Below, one piece after another: positions 46,594 through 56,437 of a stretch of 64,000 bases of DNA. The DNA is from Massariosphaeria phaeospora. Lineage: Eukaryota > Ascomycota > Dothideomycetes > Pleosporales. The translations under genes and the position numbers were made by a program. Where the stretch lies: contig JAADJZ010000036.1 of assembly GCA_011032825.1 (NCBI GenBank), forward strand, positions 186,001 to 250,000, in the 5' to 3' direction. How positions within the stretch are numbered: the first letter of the stretch is position 1; every line of letters begins with the position of its first letter. The notes under the pieces are model-generated. The model was given only the letters and a program-made list of their open reading frames with translations, did no database searches and had not been told where the DNA came from.

Positions 46594-48375
46594 TCAATGC
46601 TGACTCCACTCAATCGTGTTGAGATCAACGCCTTCCTGTACCAGCTCCCACAGGGGGCTAAGCTCTCGCAGGAAGGTTACGCGCTCTTTGACAGCTTTGA
46701 GGACATAGTCGATCTCTGCCTCGGTAGTGAATCGACCAATACCGAATCGGATACTGCTGTGGGCGCTCTCGTCACTACTGCCAAGCGCTCGAAGCACATA
46801 GCTTGGTTCTAATGAAGCTGATGTGCAGGCACTTCCGGAAGACAAGGCGATATCTTTGAGAGCCATGAGCAGCGACTCTCCTTCGACGTAAGCAAACGAA
46901 ACATTTACACAGCCTTCATAGCGCCGTTCCCGGTCGCCGTTCTGTGTCGTGTGCTCGAGGGATAGAAGGCCGTCCAAAAGACGGTTCGACAAGGCGCCGA
47001 TGCGCTTTGAGTCATACTAACAGGATGTTAGCACACATCCGGTACACAGATCAAGAACAAGCGTGATGTAGGGTGAAGTCTCATAGCTCTTGCACTTTTG
47101 TCAACATGGCGAGTCGGCGACCGGTTAAGGCACACCTAACACTCTGAAAGCCATGCATGTCGGAAGCAAATAATCATCGGACATAGCGGTGGAGGAGATG
47201 TGGATGACTTACGGCCATTTCTTCTTTGCATATCCTGGCAGCTTCACCGAAGCCGATAGCTAAAGGCGGAGATAAAGTGCCGGATCTTAAGCCTCGTTCT
47301 TGGCCACCGCCGGAGATCAAGGGCTCTAGCCTAACCCTTGGCCTTCGCCTGACGTAGCACGCTCCGATTCCCTTTGGTCCGTAGATCTTGTGCCCAGATA
47401 TTGACATTAGGTCGCAATTCATCTTGTTTACGTCGATTGGTATCTTTCCCACAGCCTGGGCTGCGTCAGTGTGGAAAAAGACCTTCTTTGACCGGCAGAG
47501 TCTTCCGATCTCGGCCATGGGTTGCACAACGCCAATTTCGTTGTTTACGGTCATGATGCTAACAATGCATGTCTCAGGGCGGATTGCCGCTTCGAGCTGT
47601 GCCATGTCGACAAGGCCGTTCTGCTGTACGGGGAGATAGGTAACCTCAAAGCCTTCGTCTTGCATATGCCGGGCACTGTCGAGGACACACTTGTGTTCTG
47701 TCTGTGTAGTAATGATGTGATTCTTCTTACCCGAGCGTTTGTAGAAGCGTGCGACGCCCTTGATGCTCATATTGTTGCTCTCGGTGGCGCCACTCGTGAA
47801 GATGATTTCCTTTGGGTCAGCACCGATAAGATCTGCAACGTGAGCTCGTGCGTCTTCGACGGCTTTCTCTGTCTCCCAACCGTAGGCATGTGTCCGCGAG
47901 TGCGGGTTGCCGTACAGTCCGGTCATATAAGGCAACATGGCGTCTACTACCCGTGGGTCCATGGGCGTTGTGGCTTGCATATCGAGGTAGATGGGCCGTG
48001 AGCCTTCATCCATAATAGTAGCATGCTTCAGAATACCTGTAAACTGTCAATGCTGTCGAACAGACATGGTGGCGATGAAGAGGCCTTACCAGCAGTAGGA
48101 CTGAGCATGGCATCCGCGCCCAAGCCCGTAGTCGGCATCGTCGCATCCTGCGGCCTCGTCCCTGTCTCCTTGAAGAATGCTTTCTGATCAGCCTTGACTG
48201 TCGTGTCTATATTGACGGTGGCGTTGGCCGGCTTCGTCTCCGACACATAACCTCTTCGACCAGGACCGAGACCAGCAGCGAGACGAGGGGAGGCGCGGGA
48301 GAAGGCGGATGATGGATAACGGCGAGAAGCAATGCGGAGGGCCTGCCTCGCGACGGTAGGTGCGATAGTAGACAT
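46594..48375 (-). CDS. nfs1: Mitochondrial cysteine desulfurase Nfs1
   Basis: Three exons: 48375-48090, 48036-47213 and 47016-46594 (510 aa). Nfs1 is the PLP enzyme that takes sulfur from cysteine for Fe-S cluster assembly on Isu1, with Isd11 and frataxin, in the mitochondrial matrix, and for tRNA thiolation. The first 50 residues are Arg/Ser/Ala-rich (a matrix targeting sequence). [18 protein letters not shown] opens the enzyme, followed by [13 protein letters not shown], the PLP lysine in [12 protein letters not shown], and the catalytic cysteine in [16 protein letters not shown]. The end [21 protein letters not shown] is diagnostic of Nfs1. Intron 2 (47212-47017) is 196 nt, three times the usual size here. 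The flanking residues KEEMA and [13 protein letters not shown] align to yeast without a gap, so no constitutive exon is missing. Confidence 0.96.
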
Positions 48376-48968
48376 GGTGGAGGAAGAAGAAGAGGGGGAG
48401 GGTCGACTCTCGAGGTGGGAGGCGAGGTGGGAGGAGTTTCGTTTCGCCTCGACTGAGCTTTTCGCTCTCGGACCAGCTAGAGTACGTAAGCACTCCAGAG
48501 CTGCCCGGGCCCGCCCACTGCCCACTCTCCGCAAACGGCAATACTAATCCGGTGACGAGCGAGCGTTTGTGTGATGGCGCCGGTAGACACGCAGTCACAT
48601 ACGACGACCACGGCTGTGAAAAGCACTGGGTCTCGCACATTGTTCGCACGTCTTCTTCGCCGTCGTGGCCGTACGCGCAACATCCATCGTGCCCCATCCC
48701 CGTCCCCGTCCCCGTCCCCATCCGCACTAACCGACACGAGCCAAGCGGCCAGCCGCAACGCACGGGGCTCGCTCAGCCACTGCTGGCATTCGTCATAGCC
48801 AGGCGCGACGAGGCATTGAAAGAGCGCTCGGCATCGCCCGCCAAAAGCCGCCCATCCAGCCAAACCACTCTTCGCCCGCCGCTCTGGTCCGCCCCAAACC
48901 CCACATTACAGCATACCCTACCTCTCATCCGCATTAATCGCCAATAAACCTACCTTAATCCCTTCGCA
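48376..48968. promoter_or_regulatory. Divergent promoter of nfs1 and the BAR-SH3 gene
   Basis: A 593-bp region between two divergent start codons. It includes a short GTCCCC repeat (about 48696-48720) and pyrimidine-rich stretches next to both ATGs. Frames on both strands here are composition effects. Confidence 0.65.
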
Positions 48969-50529
48969 ATGAGCTGGAAAGGCCTCACCAAGAGCGTCAC
49001 CCGCGTATGGCATCTGCTCCATTATGACTTCGGGAGCTGGCTAACGCTCTGCCCAGGCGCCGCAAACAATCAAACAGCGGTTCAGCATTGTAGGCATCCC
49101 ATGCAGCTGCATCCGCTGACTTCCTGGGCTTTGCGCCTGCTTCCGGCGCAGTCGCTAACGTCGATGTCGTACAGGGCGAGATCACCAAGGACCCCATCTA
49201 CATAGATGCCGAGCGACGCTTCGACGAGTTAGAGAAGGAGACCAAGAGACTCCACGATGAGTCCAAAAAGTATGCCCAGACCCTCGGAAATGCCCTTGCG
49301 ATTGGTCCGACTAACCCCTCTCAGGTACTTCGAGGCCGTGAACAGTTCGTGTTGGCCTACCACTACCCCATGCGCATCCTCTAACCGTCATTGCTATAGG
49401 CATGCTCACGCATCAGATCGAGTTCTCGAGAGCCGTGGCCGAAATCTACAAACCCATCTCCGGACGAATGTCGGATCCAGACTCCTTCCTCGACGAGGGA
49501 AACACCGAGGGTATAAGAGCCTGCGACGAGTACGAGATAATCGTCAAGGAGCTTCAGGAGACCCTCAAGCCGGAGCTAGAGATGATCGAGTCACGGGTAA
49601 TCAAGCCTGCAGACGAGCTTTTGGAGATAATCAAGGCAGTGCGCAAGATAGCCGCCAAGCGTGACCACAAGCAGCTCGATTATGATCGCCATCGTGCGGG
49701 TCTTAAGAAGCTCCAGGATAAGAAAGAGAAGACGCTCAAGGACGAGAAGGCCATGTACAAGGCCGAGAACGATGTGGAACAGGCCACGCAAGACTTCAAT
49801 TACTTTAACGACTTGCTCAAGGACGAGCTACCGAAGCTCTTCAGGCTCGAAAGGGAGTTCATCAAACCTCTATTTCAGTCGTTCTACTATATGCAGTTGA
49901 ACGTCTTCTACACGTTGCATGAACGCATGCAGCGCATGGATATTGGTTACTTCGATCTTACTCTAGACATCGAAGCCGCATACGAAAAGAAGCGGGGAGA
50001 CGTACAAGCACAGGTGGAAGCAATATCGTTAGTGAAGTTCAAGACTACAGGAGGAAAACGACCTGGGGCTCAATCAAAGTACGGAAGCAAAGCTCTAGAA
50101 GCGAAATCCGAAGCAGCGTCAACCCGAAAATACACACTCTCCGAAGAAACCCCTCCGCCGCCATATAGTCCAGGACCCGCACAGAACGCCTTATCGCCTG
50201 CATTATCGTCGACATCGTGGAGCTCTGCCGCAAAGGCAAAGGGTGCACCACCACCGCCGAAGCCAAAGCCCTCGCGATTAAGCGGCGTACCCGCTACAGA
50301 AACCGTCACCGCGTTATACGACTACGAGGCTCAGGCGGAAGGTGACCTCAGCTTCCTTGCCGGGGACGTAATAGAAATCATCACGCGGACGCCGAACGAC
50401 AACGAGTGGTGGATTGGAAAGGTTCGCGGAAAGCAAGGGCAGTTTCCAGGTACGCGCATGCATTATCCCCACTAGCATACTCTAGATACTAATTGTACGC
50501 TAGGCAACTATGTCAAGCTCCACTCTTGA
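48969..50529 (+). CDS. BAR-SH3 domain protein, Rvs167/Hob1 type
   Basis: Six exons: 48969-49004, 49057-49089, 49175-49269, 49325-49344, 49400-50449 and 50504-50529 (419 aa). The very small first exons rebuild MSWKGLTKSVTRAPQTIKQR, FSIGEITKDPIYIDAERRF and KKYFEAVNSMLTHQIEF, which fix the model. An N-BAR domain (about 1-240, strongly coiled coil) senses and tubulates membranes at endocytic sites. A Pro/Ser/Ala-rich linker (PPPPYSPGP, PPPPKPKPSR) follows, then an SH3 domain (about 360-419) with ALYDYEAQAEGDLSFLAGD, EWWIGKVRG and the final GNYVKLHS. Yeast Rvs167 acts with Rvs161 in actin-dependent vesicle scission. Exon 4 is only 20 nt, the smallest in the window. It belongs to the same endocytic/endosomal theme as vps23, four kb away, though co-regulation is not shown. 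Confidence 0.95.
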
Positions 50530-51290
50530 TGATTGCTTGTCGTCCATCGAAGATGATTGCTGGTTGCATATTGGAGTTTTGATGGGTGTGGATTTGGGAC
50601 TACCCGACGTGAGGTGTGCACTGCTTCTTTCAAATACTATATTAGAACGGAGAGAAGGCAAGGTATTGGCGCTTCTGCATTTGCGCATTTCTTGGTTCTC
50701 GTACGCAGCTTTGCCGTTGTAAATATCTCCCATTCATCTCAGTGAAGATATATCTCTCTCCAAGCAATCAATATCGCAATATCGCATCGCTCAACACCTT
50801 TGCTCTTATGTGAACGCTGCAAATTTTTCGCTAATAAGTTCTTCTATGACAGACATTCAAGATTGGAAGAAAATAATACAACCGCGGGTGTTCGCTAATG
50901 AAAATACGGAGTACGGAGTAGACTTGAGGCAATCCTCTTGACAGTATACAAGATCTTAGCCGTAGGTAAATAGTACACCTTTATCTCTACATAGCCCTAC
51001 TGTATCCAGCATACTAGGTAATGTATATATATAGTAGAACTGGGTCTTGTCGCCCTTGACGATGCTGGGAAAGCGTAATGTTGACGTGTCTCCAACATAA
51101 TTCTTTTCGGATGCGCACCTACGTGAGCGTAACCCTCACTACCTTCGTATCCTTTCGCCTTTACAAGCATAGATTACATTACGCAGTATAGCACATACAG
51201 TAAGGCTTTGTGAAGATTAAAGTAAACTATCCACCTGTTGCTAGAAACTCGTATACTGCCAAGAGGATTGACTGCCCACGTCTATTCTTA
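50530..51290. other. Intergenic, mostly occupied by a family B element
   Basis: About 760 bp between two convergent genes. Roughly the second half is the element at 50930-51290; before it the DNA is AT-rich and shows no gene. Confidence 0.6.
50930..51290. mobile_element. TIR element, family B, most complete copy
   Basis: The left arm starts GGCAATCCTCTTGACAGTAT and the right arm ends with the complement of AATCCTCTTGGCAGTATACG. Similarity between arms continues for about 95 bp, through TAGC..TAGGT, ATAGT, CTTTA and CTACTGTAT. The middle is about 130 bp, non-coding and includes a short run of TA dinucleotides. The total is about 340-370 bp with no transposase, so it looks like a MITE or a fold-back element. 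Similarity to the other copies (TTGCCGATA-like block outside the AATCC motif) suggests the true ends lie some 20 bp further out, inside the neighbouring gene's 3' end. Target-site duplication not resolved. Confidence 0.65.
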
Positions 51291-52566
51291 TCAGCCAAGC
51301 ATTCTGTCCGGGTGGTCCAGAAGGCGAAGCGTTTGATCTCTTGTCCCCATTCGCTCCTCCTTGAGATCATCTCTCCACCTAGTCCCATCGGTGCTGCCCA
51401 ACATGCGGCACAAGTCCATATAGCCATCCCTCATCGGCCAGCAGCAGCAGGTTCTGTGCGGCCAGTATCTCGCCTCATCCAATATTGCTTGCTTCAGTGT
51501 TTCGGACATCTGAAGCTTGTTTAGGTTTCTCTGCTTAAGATACTTCGCCATGGCATCCTCCAACTCGGACTGCTGATTTTCGTGCAGCTTCAAGGAAGCG
51601 ATGAAAGACACATGCGATGTCACTGTATCGCCCAAGTCTAGCATAGGATACGAGCAGGTCGGCAGATTTTTTTCGGTTCTTTGGCGTCCAGTAATCGACG
51701 AGTGTGTCGTAGTCGATCTCATCGTCCTCGCACTCGCGGTCTTGCCTGAAAGCCCCTAAGATTTCTAGAGCGTAGTCGGCTTGTATCATCAGACTCTCCG
51801 CTGGCTTTAGAACAAGCTGGGTCAACAAGTCTTTATGCTCCCGGCGGGCATGGAACCAGCGGTTGTCCCTTATCAACTGCTCAAGGTGCCGTACAAGAGT
51901 CGCAATGTCGCGCGTTATTTCAAAGACATCCCACGCGAAGAACTTCAAGGGACTGATATCTGTATCCGTGTATATGTTGGTGTTCAAAGGAAACAGACTA
52001 TCCGTACCGGCACCAATTTTGTCGAGATCGGCGAAGAATGTGATAAACATGATGAAGACGAGGATCGAACGGAGAAGCCTTACCTTATCGACTTTGCTCT
52101 TGGCCAGCGCGGTTAATCGCGGATAAGAAATGGTGCTGTAGTCGAGTTCCAATTGAGATGTAGGGGTGGACTTGACGACAGTATCCTGCTCGGGCTTCGC
52201 GGTGGACTTGACGACAGTACTCTTCTCGGGCTTCCGGGCATTATTCTCGGTAGGCTTCTGATCGTTACTGCCGGTGGGCGTCGGAACGGCATCCTTCTTG
52301 GGCTCCGGAACAGCAAGTTGGTTGGGCTTCGGAACAGTACTTCCGTTTGATTTTGCGCCTGTGCTCTCGTTGAACTTTTGGATCGAAGCCTCTCCAATAA
52401 CTTCTGCGGCAACTTCGGTGTACGACGGAGGCGGCACATCAGATTCGTCCACCATCTGAGCTGTTCTCGTGGCTTTGCGGTCTCCCTTGATGCTAGCCCA
52501 TATTCGCTGCATCGCCTTCTTCATCCTGCTGGGAAAGGAGTTGGTTGGCCTGTTGTGTTGCTCCAT
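51291..52566 (-). CDS. Single-TM protein of unknown function, 3' end meets a TIR element
   Basis: Best model has two exons, 52566-51652 and 51587-51291 (403 aa). Without the proposed 64-nt intron (GTATCC donor, TTGAAG acceptor) the first frame ends at 51535 with 343 aa. The intron is favoured because the downstream frame looks coding (SELEDAMAKYLKQRNLNKLQ). The N-terminal half is hydrophilic, with a PPSYTE motif (PPxY-like) and Lys/Pro/Thr repeats such as KSTVVKSTAKPEQDTVVKST. One TM segment follows (RSILVFIMFITFF), then a charged helical region with EDDEIDYDTLVDYW. No enzyme motif. The PPxY-like site could bind WW-domain ubiquitin ligases, which is inference. The stop and last codons coincide with the outer part of the family B element. 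A second acceptor 15 nt further on is also in phase. Confidence 0.6.
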
Positions 52567-52596
52567 CGTCAAGGCGGTGCCTACTTGGGAGGATCC

Positions 52597-52800
52597 TAGT
52601 GTTGGGACCACGATGATGAAGAGAAAGATCTCGTGTGTGTGTACGCGAGAAGAGATGAGGAAAGATGAAGTGGAAGAAGCGGAGAAGACTATTCTATAGG
52701 AGCCAAGTTGACGAACCATGGTTCTGATAGCTCCACGGACGAACCATTCACTCGGCTTACGCTGAAAACAAATGAGACTCGTCACAATGAGCTCGCGGAA
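52597..52800 (-). promoter_or_regulatory. Upstream region of one-TM protein gene, duplicated at 54.4 kb
   Basis: Lies immediately before the start codon at 52566. It matches 54399-54605 in the same orientation through blocks such as GTGTTG..CACGATGATGAAGAG, GACGAACC.TGGTTCTGA and CGCTG.AAACAAATGAG. Confidence 0.6.
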
Positions 52801-53266
52801 TTTTACTAGTATTATTATATATCTCAAAAGAACTTGCGCATTCGTAGACGAACCAAAGTCTCAGACATTACGCGAGACTTTTAGTTTTTTTCTGTTTAAT
52901 ACTCGCCAGCGCTTGCTCCTGAACAGAGACTCCGGTGGTAGCTTTGCCCCTTCTATGTCAGCTTCTCTTTCCTCCACCCTTCCCTTACATAGTCAGTCGC
53001 ACCTATGTTGTTCTGGGAAACCTCTGGACGCGTACCTAAGTAGGTAAGCAAATGTTGCAAGTTAGAAAGACCTACAGATACTAATGGAGCAAGGACGTAG
53101 AGCAAAGGTCGGTGCTCAACACCATGTTATAAGGGCATCCACGCTCCACCTTTCCCGTTCTTTTCTATTCCTCACTTCAGCCAACAACACAACCACAACT
53201 ACAACCAGTTTTTCCAATCTCATTGCATCCCATTTTCGACTTTGATCCCCCTTCCGAGACTTATCG

Positions 53267-53630
53267 ATGCATACCACACCCTTTCGTCGGCGCCTTGACA
53301 CATTGTCCACACTTCCCTTTCTGGCCCATCCTTGGTAAGCACACCCTACTCTATTGTTACCAATAGATCACTGAATTCACCATCAGCCCCGCCTTGGATT
53401 CGGTCTGCATTCGAGCCTTCGAGTCCGCCTATAACCCCTCTCCTCGCCGAACGTTGCATCCCTCGGGGCACTGTGGTCCACGGTTTCAAGTTCCATCAGC
53501 CGACAACACAATCTTGGCCTACCTTCCTCCCTTCGCCACGCCACGCCACTATATCTCAGAGCTAGCGTCATCATCGGTCATCATGGCTGGGCTGGATCTC
53601 TTCTGCATCCTTCAAAGGCGGGTGGGATGA
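53267..53630 (+). CDS. Possible small lineage-specific gene
   Basis: Exons 53267-53334 and 53387-53630 would give 103 aa. The ATG follows a pyrimidine-rich, CAACAACACAACCACAAC-type leader typical of fungal genes. The first exon (MHTTPFRRRLDTLSTLPFLA) ends at a good GTAAGC donor, and CACCATCAG 52 nt later is a fair acceptor with a CTGA branch. The product resembles nothing I know; its end runs into the 210-bp tandem repeat. It could instead be part of a longer spliced gene that includes the repeat frame, or no gene at all. Confidence 0.2.
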
Positions 53631-54030
53631 AGATGCTCCCGGCACGGCTGCTGGTACTCTGAGGCTTTTGCCAGTGACGAGAACAATGCCCGACTCTGAC
53701 CTTAATAAGACACCCTGCTTAGCTTTGGCTGATCCGCGCATTGAATTTCTAGATTACTGCATCCTTCTCGACCTCAGAACGAATGTCATCATTGGTCGCG
53801 TTGAAGATGGTGCTTTCTTCTTCAAAGGCGGGTGGAATGAAGATGCTCCCGGCACGGCTGCTGGTACTCTATGGATTTTGCCAGTGATGAGAACAGTGCC
53901 CGACTTCTGATTTTGATAAGACGCCCTGCTTGGCTTTGGCTGACGCGCGCATCATGTTCTTTAGGTCCTTTCGTCGTTCACTCTTTCGATCGACCTCAGA
54001 ATACTGATCATCACCGGTCGATCGGATTAC
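53552..54030 (+). repeat. 210-bp tandem duplication with coding-like unit
   Basis: Unit 1 is 53611-53820 and unit 2 is 53821-54030; a partial unit tail precedes them (53552-53610). The first 130 bp of the units are about 90% alike by eye, the rest less so. The unit is 210 bp, exactly 70 codons. One frame reads FKGGWDEDAPGTAAGTL in unit 1, stays open across the junction and reads FKGGWNEDAPGTAAGTLW in unit 2 before stopping at 53910. Confidence 0.8.
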
Positions 54031-54398
54031 TTCCTTCTCCACCGCCTTATTCTCGGACCTCAGTTACACCGGTAGTCATCGAGAGTTTTAGAGCAAAGGA
54101 AGAAAGATCTGTTCTTGGGCAGGGAAAGAGGCGGAACGAAGATGTGGCTGTGGCTGCGGCTGCTGGCGGGAATGGACTGGGGCGATTTTGTTATCTCCCA
54201 TGTAGGAAGAGGAAAGGCGCGAAGGGCGAGCTCAATATATTCGCGTAATGAATAAGTGTCTTTCTGCGTGTGCGTCAGTGCGTGAGTGTACCCTTGTACT
54301 CTGCCAATGGAGCGATCCATGCACCCTTCGGGCGCGTATACCGTTTCACTACGGTACTGTCTCATACTGCCTTATGATGGTGCCTTGACTACCATCCG

Positions 54399-54605
54399 AG
54401 TGTTGAAAGCACGATGATGAAGAGTGAGATTTTGTGTGTTGAAGAAATGACGAAAGAAGCGAAGATTTTAAAGGAGGGATCTAGACGAACCGTGGTTCTG
54501 AGCGCGCTCCACAAATCGAACCACCCACTCAGCTCACGCTGGAAACAAATGAGGTTCATCGCAATGAGCTCGAATGAGCTCACGAAAACCTCTCACAATT
54601 GCTGT
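54399..54605 (-). pseudogene. Relict promoter copy without its gene
   Basis: Matches the upstream region of the one-TM protein gene (52597-52800), same strand. The part that should hold the start codon and coding sequence (below 54399) shows no similarity to that gene. Either only the promoter was copied or the paralogous gene was deleted. Confidence 0.55.
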
Positions 54606-54687
54606 TTTGGTAATACATAAGCAGCCATGCACATCGTTATGCATGACGTTATGTTACATGCCCTGCCCGCTATTTGGCGCCATCTTC

Positions 54688-56437
54688 TCAGACCCGCAAG
54701 ACCTCCGCATTACTTTTGAGATACTCAAAACTATCCTGCCGGAAATCATCACCTACCAGCCCGTTACCGAGCGCCCTGAATTCCTTCAGCTGCCTGCTCT
54801 TACTCCACTGCGGCCATTCGTCTAGATCGTTGCCCTCGTTCGGATCGAGGTTGTAGACGAAACTGAAATAGTACGCGCGGATCGAAGCTGCTGCGTTGTT
54901 GGGCAGCACGCCGTAGAACACTTGCAGCAAGTCCGAGGCGTGGAATGTGCCTAAAATTGGTGTGCCGTAGTTGTACGTCGCGAGGTAGGACCACGACTTT
55001 ACGTCCGGGTTCACGCGCGTGGCAGTCTCGAGGAAGATGCGGCGTGTGAGCGTGAACGTGATGTCGCCGAGGATTGCAGCCACGCGCTTGAACTGCGGAT
55101 ACCAGCTATTCAGTAGCAACGTACGGAACGGGGATCCGTCTTCCGCGATCGTTTGATAGGTGGCTACAAGCCCGTCGACGACAGCGCGGTTGGCAGCCGG
55201 GAAGAAGATGGTGTTGAGGTAGACGGAGACGTCGGCTTGGGAGGTCAGATTTGCGGTGAAGAGGCCAAAGAGCGTGCCTTCGTCCTCTTGGGAACCGATG
55301 ATAAAGGGCACTTTCGCGTATTTGCCGGTCGAGATAAGGACGTCAGGAGAAGCGGTTAAGCTAATGCCGTCGGGGCGGGGGAGGTAGGACAGAGAGACTG
55401 TGTGATAGGAGAGGATGCCTGGGACGCTGTTGGCGGCGTTGAGGAACGTGGTGTAGTCTGCTTTGCGTAGGCAGGCGAGGGTGTCGGAGGTACCGGAACA
55501 ACCTGTTTCTGCGACGACCTGAACGTTTGTGAGTAACGATATTGTAAAGCGAACGTCCTCCTTGTGATCCACTTACCGTGTTGTAAACTGCCTGGCCCTT
55601 GGGACCATCAACAGGCTCGGCTGGAGCAAGAGACCCCGAATTCATGATGGCTGCTCTGAACAGAGGCTTCCCTTTGTACGTATGATCGCCATCATAAAGT
55701 GCCATCTGATCCAGCACTGAGATACTGCCCGCGCTCTCACCCCAAATGGTAACCTTCCTAGGATCTCCTCCGAACGCGGCGATGTTATCTGCAACCCACT
55801 GCAGGCCTAGCCTTTGATCCAGCAGACCCAAGTTTGCAGATCCATCTGCAAGGATCTCTTTCCCGGGTAGGAAACCAAAGCCACCCATGCGATAGTTGAC
55901 TGCAACAAAGACGATCGGTTTGCCCTGCTTCACCGAGTCTGCCACAAGAGATGTGCCGTCGTACATCTGTGTTGCGCCCAGCTCAAACCCGCCACCGAAG
56001 ATCCAGAAAAGGACCGGCAGCTTGGAGTCTTTTGTTACGCCTGCCGGGCGCTGGACATTGATGGTCAAGCAATCCTCGCCTGCATTGGTAACGGTCTGGA
56101 ACAGCGGGGTGTTGAGGATTGTTCCAAGCACATTTGCTGGGAAGCCGCTCTCGTCAAGGCTGAAGAAGAATTGCGGGCATGCTTTTGGGATTCCCGTCCC
56201 GTCGATGGTTCCAAGACCCGATGTCAAAGGTTGAGGGGGCTTCAAGCGTAGCGGTCCTACGGGTGGCTTGGCGAAGGGGATGCCATTGAACGTATCGACA
56301 GACAGAAGTGAACGGCCAATTATTGTAGCAGCAGGAGATGGCGCGATTACAGTGGGTGCAGCCCTCTTTTCAAGGGGAGCTGGTGCCGGGGCAGTGAAAG
56401 CGAGAGGGAGAAATCCGAGGAGAATAGAGACCTTCAT
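54688..56437 (-). CDS. Secreted type-B carboxylesterase/lipase
   Basis: Two exons, 56437-55577 and 55518-54688 (563 aa). The 58-nt intron (GTAAGT donor, GTTCAG acceptor) joins QAVYNT to [18 protein letters not shown]. Signal peptide [20 protein letters not shown] is followed by a possible Kex2 site (EKR). The alpha/beta-hydrolase triad is complete: Ser235 in WGESAGSIS, Glu367 in EDEGTLF and His480 in GTFHASDLL. The oxyanion motif FGGGFELG and the [11 protein letters not shown] block are typical of family members such as Candida rugosa-type lipases. It hydrolyses carboxylic esters outside the cell; the acyl preference cannot be told. Length is standard. The start at 56437 is the Met that begins the signal peptide. 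Confidence 0.93.

Larger units (their letters stand above)
52567..54687. other. 2.1-kb interval with promoter duplication and tandem repeat
   Basis: Contains the promoter of the one-TM protein gene (52567-52800), a possible small gene (53267-53630), a 210-bp tandem duplication (53611-54030) and a second copy of the promoter sequence (54399-54605). No conserved gene is recognised. Confidence 0.55.
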
